Part shown: positions 9,709 to 18,821 of the stretch, piece after piece
Position numbering within the stretch: position 1 is the first letter of the stretch
Layout: each line of letters starts with the position of its first letter
Assembly (NCBI GenBank): GCA_947493285.1
Contig: CANLQH010000001.1
Span: 124,001 to 188,000, forward strand
Source of the DNA: an uncultured Tenacibaculum sp.
GTDB lineage: Bacteria; Bacteroidota; Bacteroidia; Flavobacteriales; Flavobacteriaceae
Reading direction: 5' to 3'
Length of the DNA: 64,000 bases
Notes under the pieces: model-generated
Told to the model about the DNA's origin: nothing
What the model saw: the letters and a program-made list of their open reading frames with translations, nothing else
Databases searched by the model: none
Program-made: the position numbers and the translations under genes

Positions 9709-9748
9709 AATTTAAAATTTAGAGGAGCAAAAGTAAGTAAAAAAGAGT

Positions 9749-10945
9749 TTATAAAATCAATAAATTAATATCTCTGTAAGGTATGTCAAACCAATCAGCT
9801 ACAGTTTTATTTGTCAATATACCATGATAAAAATACATACCGTTACGTAAACTTTTATCAAAACGAGCAGCATTTTCAAATCCACCTTCTTCTGCTATAT
9901 TTAATAAATAAGGAGTGAAAATATTACTAATAGATACTGAAGCTGTACGTGCGTATCTAGACGGTATATTAGGAACACAATAATGAATTACACCATGTTC
10001 GGTAAAGGTAGGTTTACTATGTGTAGTAACTTTTGAAGTTTCGAAACATCCTCCACGGTCAATACTAACATCAACAATAACAGCACCATCTTTCATTTGT
10101 TCAATCATTCCTTCAGTAACAATTACAGGAGAACGATCTTTACCACGAATAGCACCAATAACAACATCACAACGCATTAAAGCTTTTGCTAAAGTTTTTG
10201 GTTGCACAGTTGATGTGTAAATAGGTGAATGTATACAGTGTTGTAATTTCCTTAATTTGGTAATAGAGTTGTCAAAAACTTTAACTCTAGCTCCTAAGCC
10301 AATCGCAGAACGAGCAGCAAATTCACCAACAGTACCTGCGCCTAAAATAACCACATCACTAGGAGGCACACCACCAATATTACCTAATAGTAATCCATTT
10401 CCACCATTAGATGAAGTCATTAGTTCTGCTGCAATATGCATTGAGGCAGTACCCGCTATTTCACTTAACGATTTTACAATCGGATATACTCCGTGTTCAT
10501 CTTTTATATAATCAAAAGCAATCGCTGTAATTCGTTTTTTAGCTAAAGCTTCAAAGTATTTTTTATCTTGAGTTTTAAGCTGCAAGGCAGAAATTAAAAT
10601 TGCTTGCGGGTTTATCATTTCAATCTCATCTAAAGATGGTGGCTCAACTTTAAGTACAATATTACAAGCAAAAGCTTCTTTTATATCGTATGATATTTTT
10701 GCTCCTGCATCAGAATATTCCTTGTCGCTATAATTTGCCCCATCACCAGCACCAGTTTCAATAACAATTCTATGACCATGAGCTACTAAGGCTGAAACAG
10801 CATCTGGAGATAAACTAATACGTTTTTCTTCGAAATGAGTTTCTTTTGGAAGCCCTATAAATAATTCACCTTTTTGCTTTTGTATTTCAAGCATTTCAGG
10901 TTGCGGCATTAATTGTTCTTTGGTAAAAGGTGAGATAGACCCCAT
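9749..10945 (-). CDS. ald: alanine dehydrogenase
   Basis: Catalyses the NAD-dependent interconversion of L-alanine with pyruvate and ammonium in the cytoplasm. The protein shows the AlaDh/PNT N-terminal domain (LFIGLPKETHFEEKRISLSP) and the Rossmann motif VILGAGTVGEFAARSAIGLG. The HxxxxNxPS element HYCVPNIPSRYART is also present. It is 398 residues long, with an N-terminal extension of about 30 residues (MGSISPFTKEQLMPQPEM) that is common in the Bacteroidota form. tsaE lies four bases upstream, so the two are probably in one transcript. Confidence 0.9.
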   Translation of the reverse strand: MGSISPFTKEQLMPQPEMLEIQKQKGELFIGLPKETHFEEKRISLSPDAVSALVAHGHRIVIETGAGDGANYSDKEYSDAGAKISYDIKEAFACNIVLKVEPPSLDEIEMINPQAILISALQLKTQDKKYFEALAKKRITAIAFDYIKDEHGVYPIVKSLSEIAGTASMHIAAELMTSSNGGNGLLLGNIGGVPPSDVVILGAGTVGEFAARSAIGLGARVKVFDNSITKLRKLQHCIHSPIYTSTVQPKTLAKALMRCDVVIGAIRGKDRSPVIVTEGMIEQMKDGAVIVDVSIDRGGCFETSKVTTHSKPTFTEHGVIHYCVPNIPSRYARTASVSISNIFTPYLLNIAEEGGFENAARFDKSLRNGMYFYHGILTNKTVADWFDIPYRDINLLIL

Positions 10946-10949
10946 TTAA

Positions 10950-11363
10950 TTAGTTGGTTTTTAGTTGAATATTACGTTGACCATCATCTAAAAGCATGAT
11001 TTTTACTTCAACAGCATCTAAAGGTAGTAAATTTTTAACGTTTTCGGGCCATTCAATTAAACACCAATTATTGCTGTAAAGATAGTCTTCAACTCCCATA
11101 TCATAAGCTTCTTCTTCATCTTCAATTCTGTAAAAATCAAAATGATAAACTGTCTCGTTATTAATTGTTTTATACTCGTTTACTAAAGAAAAAGTAGGCG
11201 AGTGTGCAACATCATCAACACCTAGAATTTTACAAATCTCTTTTATTAAAGTTGTTTTACCAACACCCATATCACCATTAAAAAGTAATACTTTGTTTTG
11301 TGTATTGTTTACAACTTCTTGAGCTATTGTAGTTAATTCGTTTAAAGAGTAATTTTTGTTCAT
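10950..11363 (-). CDS. tsaE: tRNA threonylcarbamoyladenosine biosynthesis ATPase TsaE
   Basis: A small ATPase that supports TsaB/TsaD in making the essential t6A37 modification of ANN-decoding tRNAs. Walker A is FNGDMGVGKTTLI (about residues 28-40). HSPTFSLVNEY is the conserved switch segment, and HFDFYRIE and LIEWPENV are further family motifs. The ATG at 11,363 is preferred over a TTG nine bases upstream. The length of 137 residues is normal. Confidence 0.92.
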   Translation of the reverse strand: MNKNYSLNELTTIAQEVVNNTQNKVLLFNGDMGVGKTTLIKEICKILGVDDVAHSPTFSLVNEYKTINNETVYHFDFYRIEDEEEAYDMGVEDYLYSNNWCLIEWPENVKNLLPLDAVEVKIMLLDDGQRNIQLKTN

Positions 11364-11402
11364 AGACTGCAAAAATAATGAACTATAAAATGTTAAGAAA
11401 AT

Positions 11403-11966
11403 TTAGTTTTTATACCTATAATGTCCAATGATTTTAAAATCGAAAAGACAATCTTCAATTACTTGACCTCCTCCAATATTGTGAACTATCATGTATCGTA
11501 ACCCGTCTTTAGATTTTTTGTTGATTACAATACCTATATGAGTAATTCCACCATGTAAATTCCAACAAACTATATCTCCAGGAATATAATCTTTAGAGTT
11601 TTTAGTTTTTGATTTTACAATACCTTTTCTACTGAAAAAAGTCATTAAATTCGGAACTCTTCTATGATCAATATTTTTATCAGTTCTTTTTAATCCCCAA
11701 GTTTTAGGATATAAAGAGAAATTCTTCTTCATGTCTTGATGAACTTCTTTCTGTAAATCAATTCCTAACTTTCGATAGGCACGTATAACTACATCTGTAC
11801 ATACACCTTTGTTTTTTGGTACGTCTCCATTAGGATAGGGAATTGAAAAATAACTCGGATCGTAAGTTACTTTTTGATGTGTTAATTCTAAACTAGCTAA
11901 ACTTAACTTATCTTCTTGAGTAAAGCTAAGTTGAGATACTAATAAAAAGAAAAGTAAAAACCTCAT
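11403..11966 (-). CDS. secreted DUF1287 (NlpC/P60-like) protein
   Basis: An exported 187-residue protein with a signal peptide (MRFLLFFLLVSQLSFTQ). The mature part has GVCTDVVIRAYRKLGID and GDIVCWNLHGGITHIGIVI, the Cys and His blocks of the DUF1287 family. That family is related in fold to NlpC/P60 cysteine peptidases, so a cell-wall or peptide hydrolase activity is possible but unproven. Its start codon shares a base with the porX stop at 11,966, so translation is coupled to the type IX secretion regulator. Confidence 0.8.
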   Translation of the reverse strand: MRFLLFFLLVSQLSFTQEDKLSLASLELTHQKVTYDPSYFSIPYPNGDVPKNKGVCTDVVIRAYRKLGIDLQKEVHQDMKKNFSLYPKTWGLKRTDKNIDHRRVPNLMTFFSRKGIVKSKTKNSKDYIPGDIVCWNLHGGITHIGIVINKKSKDGLRYMIVHNIGGGQVIEDCLFDFKIIGHYRYKN

Positions 11967-13513
11967 TACTTAGGATTATATACAGCGCATGGAATAATCA
12001 TTTCTTCTAAAGAAATACCTCCATGCTGATAAGTGTTCTTATAATATTTAACAAAATGATTGTAGTTGTTTGGATAAGCAAAAAACAAATCCTCTTTAGC
12101 AAAAATAAATGGGCTATTTATCGCTATAGTTGGTAAAAATATGTCTTTAGGATTCTTAACAGCATACACATCTTTATCCTCATAACTCAGGCTTCTACCT
12201 GTTTTATAACGTAGATTAGAACTAATATTTTTATCACCGATTACTTTTGTAGGATTCTTAGAATTAATGGTTCCATGATCCGTAGTTATAATTAATTTTT
12301 GTCCCAACTTTTGTGCTTTTTGGATAATGTCGAATAAAGGAGAGTTTTTAAACCAACTAACCGTTAAGGATCTGTAGGCTTTATCGTCTCCAGCAAGCTC
12401 TTTAATTACCTCCATTTCAGTTTTAGCATGCGAAAGCATATCAACAAAATTATAAACAACAACCGTTAAATCGTTTTGTTTAGTTCCGTTATAATTATCA
12501 GCTAAATCTTTTCCACTTTTTAATGAGGTAATTTTATAGTATTCATGTTGAATATTTAAACTCAATCTTTTAATTTGAGCATCTAAAAATTCAGCTTCAA
12601 ATAAATTCTTACCACCTTCGTCAGTATCATTTTTCCAATAATTAGGGTGTCTTTTTTCCATTTCAGAAGGCATTAAACCAGAGAAAATAGCATTTCTTGC
12701 GTATTGGGTTGCAGTTGGTAAAATGCTGTAGTAAGAATATTCTTCTTCTTTTTTATAGTAGTTATTAATTAAAGGTTCTAAAACTCTGTATTGATCAAAC
12801 CTAAGATTGTCAATAACAACCAATAAAACACCTTTGTCTTTTGAAAGATTAGGAACTACATAATCTTTAAAGAGCGTATGAGAAAAAGTAGGTTTATCAT
12901 CGCTAGTTAAAAAATCTTGATAATTCTTTTTTATAAACTTGAAAAAAAGTGAATTTGCTTCTGCTTTTTGAGATTCTAAAATCTCTAACATTCCAGTGTC
13001 ATTAATGTTTTCAAGTTCAAGCTCCCAGTGTACTAACTTTTTATATACGTCATTCCATTCTTCGTAGGAATTCACCATGGCTAAATCCATAGAAATTTTT
13101 CGGAACTCTTGTTGGTAGTTTGATGTTGTTTTCTCAGAAACTAAACGAGAATGATCTAAGCTCTTTTTTAAGCTTAATAATATTTGATTTGGGTTTACAG
13201 GCTTTATTAAATAATCAGCGATTTTAGAACCAATTGCCTCCTCCATAATATACTCTTCTTCACTTTTGGTAATCATAACCACAGGAAGATTAGCATTTTT
13301 TTGTTTAATTGCAGAAAGTGTTTCTAAACCAGTAATTCCTGGCATATTTTCATCTAAAAAAACAATGTCAAAATTTTGTTCTTCAACAAAATCAATAGCA
13401 TCTGTACCGTTAGTACAAGTAGTAACAGAATAGTTTTTCTTTTCTAAAAATAAAATATGTGGTTTTAGTAAATCAATTTCATCATCTACCCAAAGTATTT
13501 CTATGTTTCTCAT
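11966..13513 (-). CDS. porX: type IX secretion response regulator PorX
   Basis: A two-component regulator needed for the type IX secretion system in Porphyromonas and gliding flavobacteria. Residues 1-120 form a CheY-like receiver with the phospho-acceptor D54 (FLDENMP) and K105 region (YLIKPVNP). The rest, to residue 515, is a PglZ-type alkaline-phosphatase-fold domain: LLVVIDNLRFDQYR and ITTDHGTINSK carry its metal-binding Asp, Thr and His residues. In P. gingivalis the partner kinase PorY is encoded elsewhere, and none is visible here. It is coupled to the DUF1287 gene downstream. Confidence 0.93.
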   Translation of the reverse strand: MRNIEILWVDDEIDLLKPHILFLEKKNYSVTTCTNGTDAIDFVEEQNFDIVFLDENMPGITGLETLSAIKQKNANLPVVMITKSEEEYIMEEAIGSKIADYLIKPVNPNQILLSLKKSLDHSRLVSEKTTSNYQQEFRKISMDLAMVNSYEEWNDVYKKLVHWELELENINDTGMLEILESQKAEANSLFFKFIKKNYQDFLTSDDKPTFSHTLFKDYVVPNLSKDKGVLLVVIDNLRFDQYRVLEPLINNYYKKEEEYSYYSILPTATQYARNAIFSGLMPSEMEKRHPNYWKNDTDEGGKNLFEAEFLDAQIKRLSLNIQHEYYKITSLKSGKDLADNYNGTKQNDLTVVVYNFVDMLSHAKTEMEVIKELAGDDKAYRSLTVSWFKNSPLFDIIQKAQKLGQKLIITTDHGTINSKNPTKVIGDKNISSNLRYKTGRSLSYEDKDVYAVKNPKDIFLPTIAINSPFIFAKEDLFFAYPNNYNHFVKYYKNTYQHGGISLEEMIIPCAVYNPK

Positions 13514-13661
13514 ATAGCTTTCATGTATTTACACTAAAATAACGCTGAAAAGTGTTTTTGTTGTGTTTTAAAAGCTAAAAATACGTTAATAAAGCTTTTG
13601 TTAATTTGCTTTTGAAGATTAATTATGATTCTTTTGTTTAGAATAGAAGTATTTATAAATT

Positions 13662-14897
13662 TTGAAAAGCAGAAAAACGAATAAACAAAAGATAATTAAT
13701 GATCCTATTTATGGATTTATAACCATACCAAATTCATTAATTTTTGATATAATCGAGCATCGTTACTTTCAGCGATTAAGAAGGGTTACACAAATGGGAT
13801 TGTCTAACTTAGTGTATCCAGGAGCAAATCATACACGTTTCCATCACGCTATAGGATGTATGCACTTAATGCAAAAGGCAGTACGTGTGCTAAGAATGAA
13901 AAGTGTTGAAATTTCTGATGAAGAAGCTAACGCATTATACATTGCTATTTTATTACATGATATTGGTCACGGAGCATTTTCTCATGCTTTAGAGCACAGT
14001 ATTGTAAATGGTATTACTCATGAAGAAATTTCTTTAAAGTTTATGAAGGCTTTAAATGAAGAGTTTGATGGAAAGTTAAGTTTAGCAATCAAGATTTTTG
14101 AAGGGAATTATCATAGAGAGTTTTTATATCAATTAATTTCTAGTCAGTTAGATATTGATAGATTAGATTACTTGAAAAGAGATAGTTTTTATACAGGAGT
14201 TACTGAAGGTAATATTTCTTCAGATCGTTTAATAGCGATGATGAATGTTGTAAACGATGAGTTAGTTATAGAACAAAAAGGGATTTATTCTGTAGAAAAA
14301 TTTATCATTGCACGTCGTTTAATGTATTGGCAAGTTTATTTGCACAAAACAGGATTAGTGGCCGAAAATATTTTGGTAAATGTTTTAAGAAGAGCGAAAG
14401 AATTAGCTATGAAAGGAGTTGAATTACCTGCCAGTTCTGCATTTAAATACTTTTTATATACACCAATTTCAGAAAATAATTTTTCAAATAAAACATTAGA
14501 TGTATTTTCTCAGTTAGATGATTATGATGTATTGTCTGCTATAAAAGAATGGATACATCACGATGATTTTATTTTGTCCTCATTAGCTAAAATGATTATT
14601 CATAGAAATCTTTTTAAAATTGAAATTCAAGAAAAACCTTTTACAGAGAAATATTTAAATGAAGTAAATATATCAGTTAAGAATCATTTGGAAATTAGAG
14701 AAGAGGATTTAAACTATTTTGTTTTTTCAAATAAAATTAAAAACCAAGCTTATAACACAGATAAACCAATAAAAATTTACACCAAAAAAGGGAAGTTAAA
14801 AGATATAGCAAAGGCTTCAGATCAGTTGAACTTAAAAGCTTTAACCAAACCTGTGGTAAAGTATTTCTTATGTTACCCTAAAAAAATGATTAATTAA
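13662..14897 (+). CDS. HD-domain phosphohydrolase
   Basis: A 411-residue cytoplasmic HD-superfamily protein related to dNTP triphosphohydrolases. Metal ligands are visible as RFHHAIGCMHLM and LLHDIGHGAFSHALEH (about residues 65-115), with LDIDRLDYLKRDS later. The usual N-terminal motif NDPIYGFITIP starts at residue 11. The first usable start codon is a TTG at 13,662; no upstream in-frame ATG exists. It precedes lpxD by 57 bases, an arrangement common in Bacteroidota. The nucleotide substrate is unknown. Confidence 0.86.
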   Translation: MKSRKTNKQKIINDPIYGFITIPNSLIFDIIEHRYFQRLRRVTQMGLSNLVYPGANHTRFHHAIGCMHLMQKAVRVLRMKSVEISDEEANALYIAILLHDIGHGAFSHALEHSIVNGITHEEISLKFMKALNEEFDGKLSLAIKIFEGNYHREFLYQLISSQLDIDRLDYLKRDSFYTGVTEGNISSDRLIAMMNVVNDELVIEQKGIYSVEKFIIARRLMYWQVYLHKTGLVAENILVNVLRRAKELAMKGVELPASSAFKYFLYTPISENNFSNKTLDVFSQLDDYDVLSAIKEWIHHDDFILSSLAKMIIHRNLFKIEIQEKPFTEKYLNEVNISVKNHLEIREEDLNYFVFSNKIKNQAYNTDKPIKIYTKKGKLKDIAKASDQLNLKALTKPVVKYFLCYPKKMIN

Positions 14898-14940
14898 TCT
14901 TTAAAAATGATGTAATAATAAGTAATTGAACAAAAATAAT

Positions 14941-14948
14941 TACTTTTG
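14941..14948 (+). promoter_or_regulatory. candidate -7 element before lpxD
   Basis: TACTTTTG matches the Bacteroidota -7 consensus TAnnTTTG and lies seven bases before the lpxD ATG. That implies a very short leader. No clear -33 TTG sits at the standard distance, so this is tentative. Confidence 0.35.
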
Positions 14949-14954
14949 CAATTG

Positions 14955-15995
14955 ATGAAATTTACAGCAAAACAAATAGCCGATATTTTAGAAGGAAACA
15001 TTGTGGGTAATCCAGATGCTGAAGTATCTAAACTTTCAAAAATAGAAGAAGGAACGGTTGGTTCTTTAACCTTTCTTTCAAACCCCAAGTATAATTCTTT
15101 TATATATACCACAAAGGCTTCAGTTACCATTGTAAATAAAAGCTTTCAGCCAGAAAAAGAAATTGAATCGACTCTGATTAAAGTTGATGATGCATATAAA
15201 GCATTTTCAAAGCTTTTAGAGTTTTATAATGAAGTAAAGAATAATAAAACTGGTAGAGAAAATCCTCATTTTATTGCTTCTTCTGCTACAATAGGAGAAA
15301 ATGAATATGTAGGAGCTTATTCTTATATTGGTGAAAATGTTGTTTTAGGTAAAAATGTGAAAATTTACCCTAATTCTTATATTGGAGATAATTCTGTAAT
15401 TGGAGATAATTCTGTGATTTTTGCAGGTGTTAAGGTATATTCTGAATCTCAAATTGGAAAGAATTGTAAAATTCATTCAGGAACAGTAATTGGATCTGAT
15501 GGATTTGGTTTTGCACCGAATGAAGATGGAGAGTATAAGGCAATACCTCAAATAGGAAATGTTATTATTGAAGATAATGTTGATGTGGGGTCTAATTCAA
15601 CAATAGACAGAGCTACGTTAGGTTCAACAATTATTAGAAAAGGAGTAAAGTTAGATAACCAAATTCAAGTAGCGCATAATGTTGAGATTGGCAAAAACAC
15701 TGTAATAGCTTCACAAACAGGTATTGCAGGATCTACAAAAATTGGCGAAAATTGTATGATTGGTGGTCAAGTAGGTATCGTAGGCCATATAACAATAGGA
15801 AATAATGTTCGAATTCAAGCACAATCTGGTATTGGTAAAAGTTTAAAAGAAGGAGAAGTAGTTCAAGGTACACCTGCTTTTGGGTATTCAGATTATAGTA
15901 AATCATATGTTTACTTTAAAAACTTACCTAAATTAGCGTCAGCAATACATAAAATTGAGAAAGAGTTAAATACTCAAAAAACAAACAATGAGTAA
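14955..15995 (+). CDS. lpxD: UDP-3-O-(3-hydroxyacyl)glucosamine N-acyltransferase
   Basis: Third step of lipid A synthesis: adds the N-linked 3-hydroxyacyl chain from acyl-ACP. The N-terminal uridine-binding domain (residues 1-100) is followed by a left-handed beta-helix of hexapeptide repeats (IGENVVLGKNVKI and similar). The active-site histidine is in QIQVAHNVEIG. The ATG at 14,955 gives MKFTAKQIADILEG, the standard start. It overlaps lpxC/fabZ by eight bases, starting the lpxD-lpxC/fabZ-lpxA operon. Confidence 0.94.
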   Translation: MKFTAKQIADILEGNIVGNPDAEVSKLSKIEEGTVGSLTFLSNPKYNSFIYTTKASVTIVNKSFQPEKEIESTLIKVDDAYKAFSKLLEFYNEVKNNKTGRENPHFIASSATIGENEYVGAYSYIGENVVLGKNVKIYPNSYIGDNSVIGDNSVIFAGVKVYSESQIGKNCKIHSGTVIGSDGFGFAPNEDGEYKAIPQIGNVIIEDNVDVGSNSTIDRATLGSTIIRKGVKLDNQIQVAHNVEIGKNTVIASQTGIAGSTKIGENCMIGGQVGIVGHITIGNNVRIQAQSGIGKSLKEGEVVQGTPAFGYSDYSKSYVYFKNLPKLASAIHKIEKELNTQKTNNE

Positions 15996-17376
15996 GCAAC
16001 AAAAAACAATACAAAATGAAATCACATTATCTGGTGTAGGATTGCATACAGGTAATAAGGTAACAATGGTTTTTAAACCAGCTCCAATTAATCATGGATT
16101 CGCGTTTGTACGTGTTGATTTAGAAGGGCAACCTGTTATTGAAGCAAAAGCAGAATATGTTACAAACACTCAAAGAGGAACAAATCTTGAGAAGAAAGGA
16201 GTTCAAATTCAAACTTCTGAACATGTTTTAGCAGCAGCAGTAGGTTTAGATATAGATAATTTAATTATTGAAATTGATACCTCAGAGCCTCCAATTATGG
16301 ATGGTTCTTCTAAATTTTTTATTGAAGCATTAGAGCAAGCAGGAATTGTTGAGCAAGATGCTGAAATTGAAGAATATGTTGTTAAAGAAATAATTTCATA
16401 TAAAGATGAAGCCACTGGAAGCGAAATTATTTTAATGCCTTCAGATGAGTATCAAGTAACAACAATGGTAGATTTTGGAACTAAAATTTTAGGAACACAA
16501 AATGCTACTTTAAATAAAATGTCAGATTTTAAAGAACATATTTCTGCAGCAAGAACTTTTAGTTTTTTGCATGAAATAGAAATGCTACTTGAAAATGATT
16601 TAATTAAAGGAGGAGACTTAAACAATGCAATTGTTTATGTAGATAAAGAATTATCTGCTTCTACTACAGAAAAATTAAAGAAGGCTTTTAATAAAGATGA
16701 TATTAAAATTCAATCTAATGGAATTTTAGATAACCTTGAATTGCATTGGGCAAACGAAGCTGCAAGACATAAATTATTAGATGTTATTGGAGATTTAGCT
16801 TTAGTTGGTACTAGAATCAAAGGTAAAGTAATTGCAAATAAACCAGGGCATTTAGTTAATACTTCATTTGCAAAGAAATTAGCAAAAATCATAAAGCAAG
16901 AAAAACGTAACAACGTTCCTAAATATGATTTAAACTTACCGCCTTTGATGGATATCCATCAGATAATGGATATTTTACCTCATAGGCCTCCATTCTTATT
17001 AATTGATAGAATTTTAGAGTTATCAGATAAGCATGTAGTGGGAATGAAAAATGTTACAATGAATGAAGATTTCTTTGTAGGTCATTTTCCAGGAGCTCCA
17101 GTAATGCCAGGTGTATTACAAGTAGAAGCAATGGCACAATGTGGTGGAGTATTAGTTTTAAACACAGTTCCAGATCCTGAAAATTATTTAACTTATTTCA
17201 TGAAAATGGATAATGTTAAGTTCAAACAAAAAGTATTACCAGGTGATACATTAATATTTAAAGCAGAATTAATTACACCTATAAGAAGAGGTATTTGTCA
17301 TATGCAAGCATATGCTTATGCCAATGGTAAAGTAGTTGCAGAAGCAGAATTAATGGCACAAATAGCAAAAAAATAA
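15988..17376 (+). CDS. lpxC/fabZ: bifunctional UDP-3-O-acyl-GlcNAc deacetylase / 3-hydroxyacyl-ACP dehydratase
   Basis: A natural fusion typical of Bacteroidota. Residues 1 to about 310 are LpxC, the zinc deacetylase that commits to lipid A (SGVGLHTG, TSEHVLAA and later NEAARHKLLDVIGDLAL with metal-binding His and Asp). Residues about 320-462 are FabZ, the fatty-acid-synthesis dehydratase (ILPHRPPFLLIDRI and the catalytic-His block GHFPGAPVMPGVLQVEAM). Fusion ties lipid A commitment to acyl-chain supply. It is followed by lpxA after three bases. Confidence 0.96.
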   Translation: MSKQQKTIQNEITLSGVGLHTGNKVTMVFKPAPINHGFAFVRVDLEGQPVIEAKAEYVTNTQRGTNLEKKGVQIQTSEHVLAAAVGLDIDNLIIEIDTSEPPIMDGSSKFFIEALEQAGIVEQDAEIEEYVVKEIISYKDEATGSEIILMPSDEYQVTTMVDFGTKILGTQNATLNKMSDFKEHISAARTFSFLHEIEMLLENDLIKGGDLNNAIVYVDKELSASTTEKLKKAFNKDDIKIQSNGILDNLELHWANEAARHKLLDVIGDLALVGTRIKGKVIANKPGHLVNTSFAKKLAKIIKQEKRNNVPKYDLNLPPLMDIHQIMDILPHRPPFLLIDRILELSDKHVVGMKNVTMNEDFFVGHFPGAPVMPGVLQVEAMAQCGGVLVLNTVPDPENYLTYFMKMDNVKFKQKVLPGDTLIFKAELITPIRRGICHMQAYAYANGKVVAEAELMAQIAKK

Positions 17377-17379
17377 TAT

Positions 17380-18165
17380 ATGAATCAACCACTTGCATAC
17401 GTACATCCACAAGCAAAAATTGCACGAAATGTAGTTATCGAACCTTTTACAACAATACATGCAAATGTTGAGATTGGCTCTGGAACCTGGATAGGCTCTA
17501 ATGTAACTATAATGGAAGGAGCAAGGATTGGTAAAAACTGTCGAATTTTTCCAGGTGCTGTAATTTCTGCAATTCCTCAAGATTTAAAATATAATGATGA
17601 GGAAACAACGGTAGAGATTGGTGACAATGTAACTATACGTGAGTGTGTTACAATAAATCGAGGGACTACAGATAGAATGAAAACTGTAATTGGCGATAAC
17701 TGCTTAATTATGGCATACTGTCACGTAGCTCATGATTGTTTTGTAGGTAATAATTGTATTTTTTCAAATAATACAACTTTAGCAGGTCATGTAAATGTAG
17801 GTGACAATGTAGTTTTGGCAGGTATGGTAGCTGTGCATCAATTCGCATCTGTAGGTAATCATGCATTTGTTACAGGTGGTTCATTGGTGCGTAAAGATGT
17901 TCCTCCTTATGTAAAAGCAGCTCGTGAACCTTTATCTTATGTTGGAATAAACTCTGTAGGATTAAGAAGAAGAGGGTATACAACTGAAAAAATTAGAGAA
18001 ATTCAGAATATATATAGAATTTTATTTCAAAAAAACTATAATAATTCCCAAGCGATAGCTATTATTGAAGCTGAAATGGAAGCTACTTCAGAACGTGACG
18101 AAGTAATTCAGTTTATAAAAGATTCACATCGTGGAATTATGAAAGGATATTTTAAATCTAACTAA
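17380..18165 (+). CDS. lpxA: acyl-ACP-UDP-N-acetylglucosamine O-acyltransferase
   Basis: First step of lipid A synthesis: O-acylation of UDP-GlcNAc. The 261-residue protein is a hexapeptide-repeat beta-helix with the LpxA blocks AYCHVAHDC (catalytic His), LAGMVAVHQFASVG and VGINSVGLRRRGYTTEKI, then a helical C-terminus. It is the last gene of the lpx operon, 54 bases before efp. Confidence 0.95.
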   Translation: MNQPLAYVHPQAKIARNVVIEPFTTIHANVEIGSGTWIGSNVTIMEGARIGKNCRIFPGAVISAIPQDLKYNDEETTVEIGDNVTIRECVTINRGTTDRMKTVIGDNCLIMAYCHVAHDCFVGNNCIFSNNTTLAGHVNVGDNVVLAGMVAVHQFASVGNHAFVTGGSLVRKDVPPYVKAAREPLSYVGINSVGLRRRGYTTEKIREIQNIYRILFQKNYNNSQAIAIIEAEMEATSERDEVIQFIKDSHRGIMKGYFKSN

Positions 18166-18218
18166 TAAAATTACTAATAGATATATAGTAAATTTTAATA
18201 AAATAATAACAAATAAGA

Positions 18219-18785
18219 ATGGCAACAACATCAGATATAAAAAATGGATTATGCATGAGATACAACAACGATATTTATAAAGTTGTTGAATTTTTACATG
18301 TTAAACCAGGAAAAGGACCTGCTTTTGTAAGAACAAAGCTAAAAAGTGTTACAAGTGGTAAGGTTGTAGACAATACATTTCCTTCAGGAAGAAAAATTGA
18401 TGCAGTTAGAGTTGAAACTCATAAATTTCAATATTTATATAGTGAAGGAGATACGTTTCACTTCATGAATCAAGTTGATTATTCTCAAATTACATTGGAA
18501 AAAAATGCACTAGATGCTCCAGAATTAATGAAAGAGGGAGAGATCGTAACTATAATAATCAATTCAGAGGATGAGATGCCTTTATCTGTAGAGATGCCTG
18601 CAAGTGTAATATTAGAAGTTACACATACAGAGCCAGGAGTAAAAGGTAATACAGCGACAAATGCAACAAAACCAGCAACTGTAGAAACAGGAGCTCGTGT
18701 AAATGTCCCTTTATTTATTAATGAAGGAGATAAAATTAAAATTGAAACGACAAAAGGTACTTACCAAGAGCGTATAAAAGAATAA
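18219..18785 (+). CDS. efp: translation elongation factor P
   Basis: Relieves ribosome stalling at polyproline runs. It is 188 residues long, with three beta-barrel domains. The tip loop HVKPGKGPAFVR carries Lys32, the residue that is modified in other bacteria. The terminator at 18,791 follows almost at once, separating it from the second lpxD-like gene. Confidence 0.96.
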   Translation: MATTSDIKNGLCMRYNNDIYKVVEFLHVKPGKGPAFVRTKLKSVTSGKVVDNTFPSGRKIDAVRVETHKFQYLYSEGDTFHFMNQVDYSQITLEKNALDAPELMKEGEIVTIIINSEDEMPLSVEMPASVILEVTHTEPGVKGNTATNATKPATVETGARVNVPLFINEGDKIKIETTKGTYQERIKE

Positions 18786-18790
18786 TTATT

Positions 18791-18818
18791 ATTCCCGCAA
18801 TAGCGGGAATTTCTTTTT
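18791..18818 (+). terminator. rho-independent terminator after efp
   Basis: A perfect 8-bp stem (ATTCCCGC / GCGGGAAT) with an AATA loop, followed by TTCTTTTT. It lies six bases after the efp stop and only four bases before the ATG of the next gene, so the downstream gene needs read-through or a promoter inside efp. Confidence 0.85.
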
Positions 18819-18821
18819 AAC

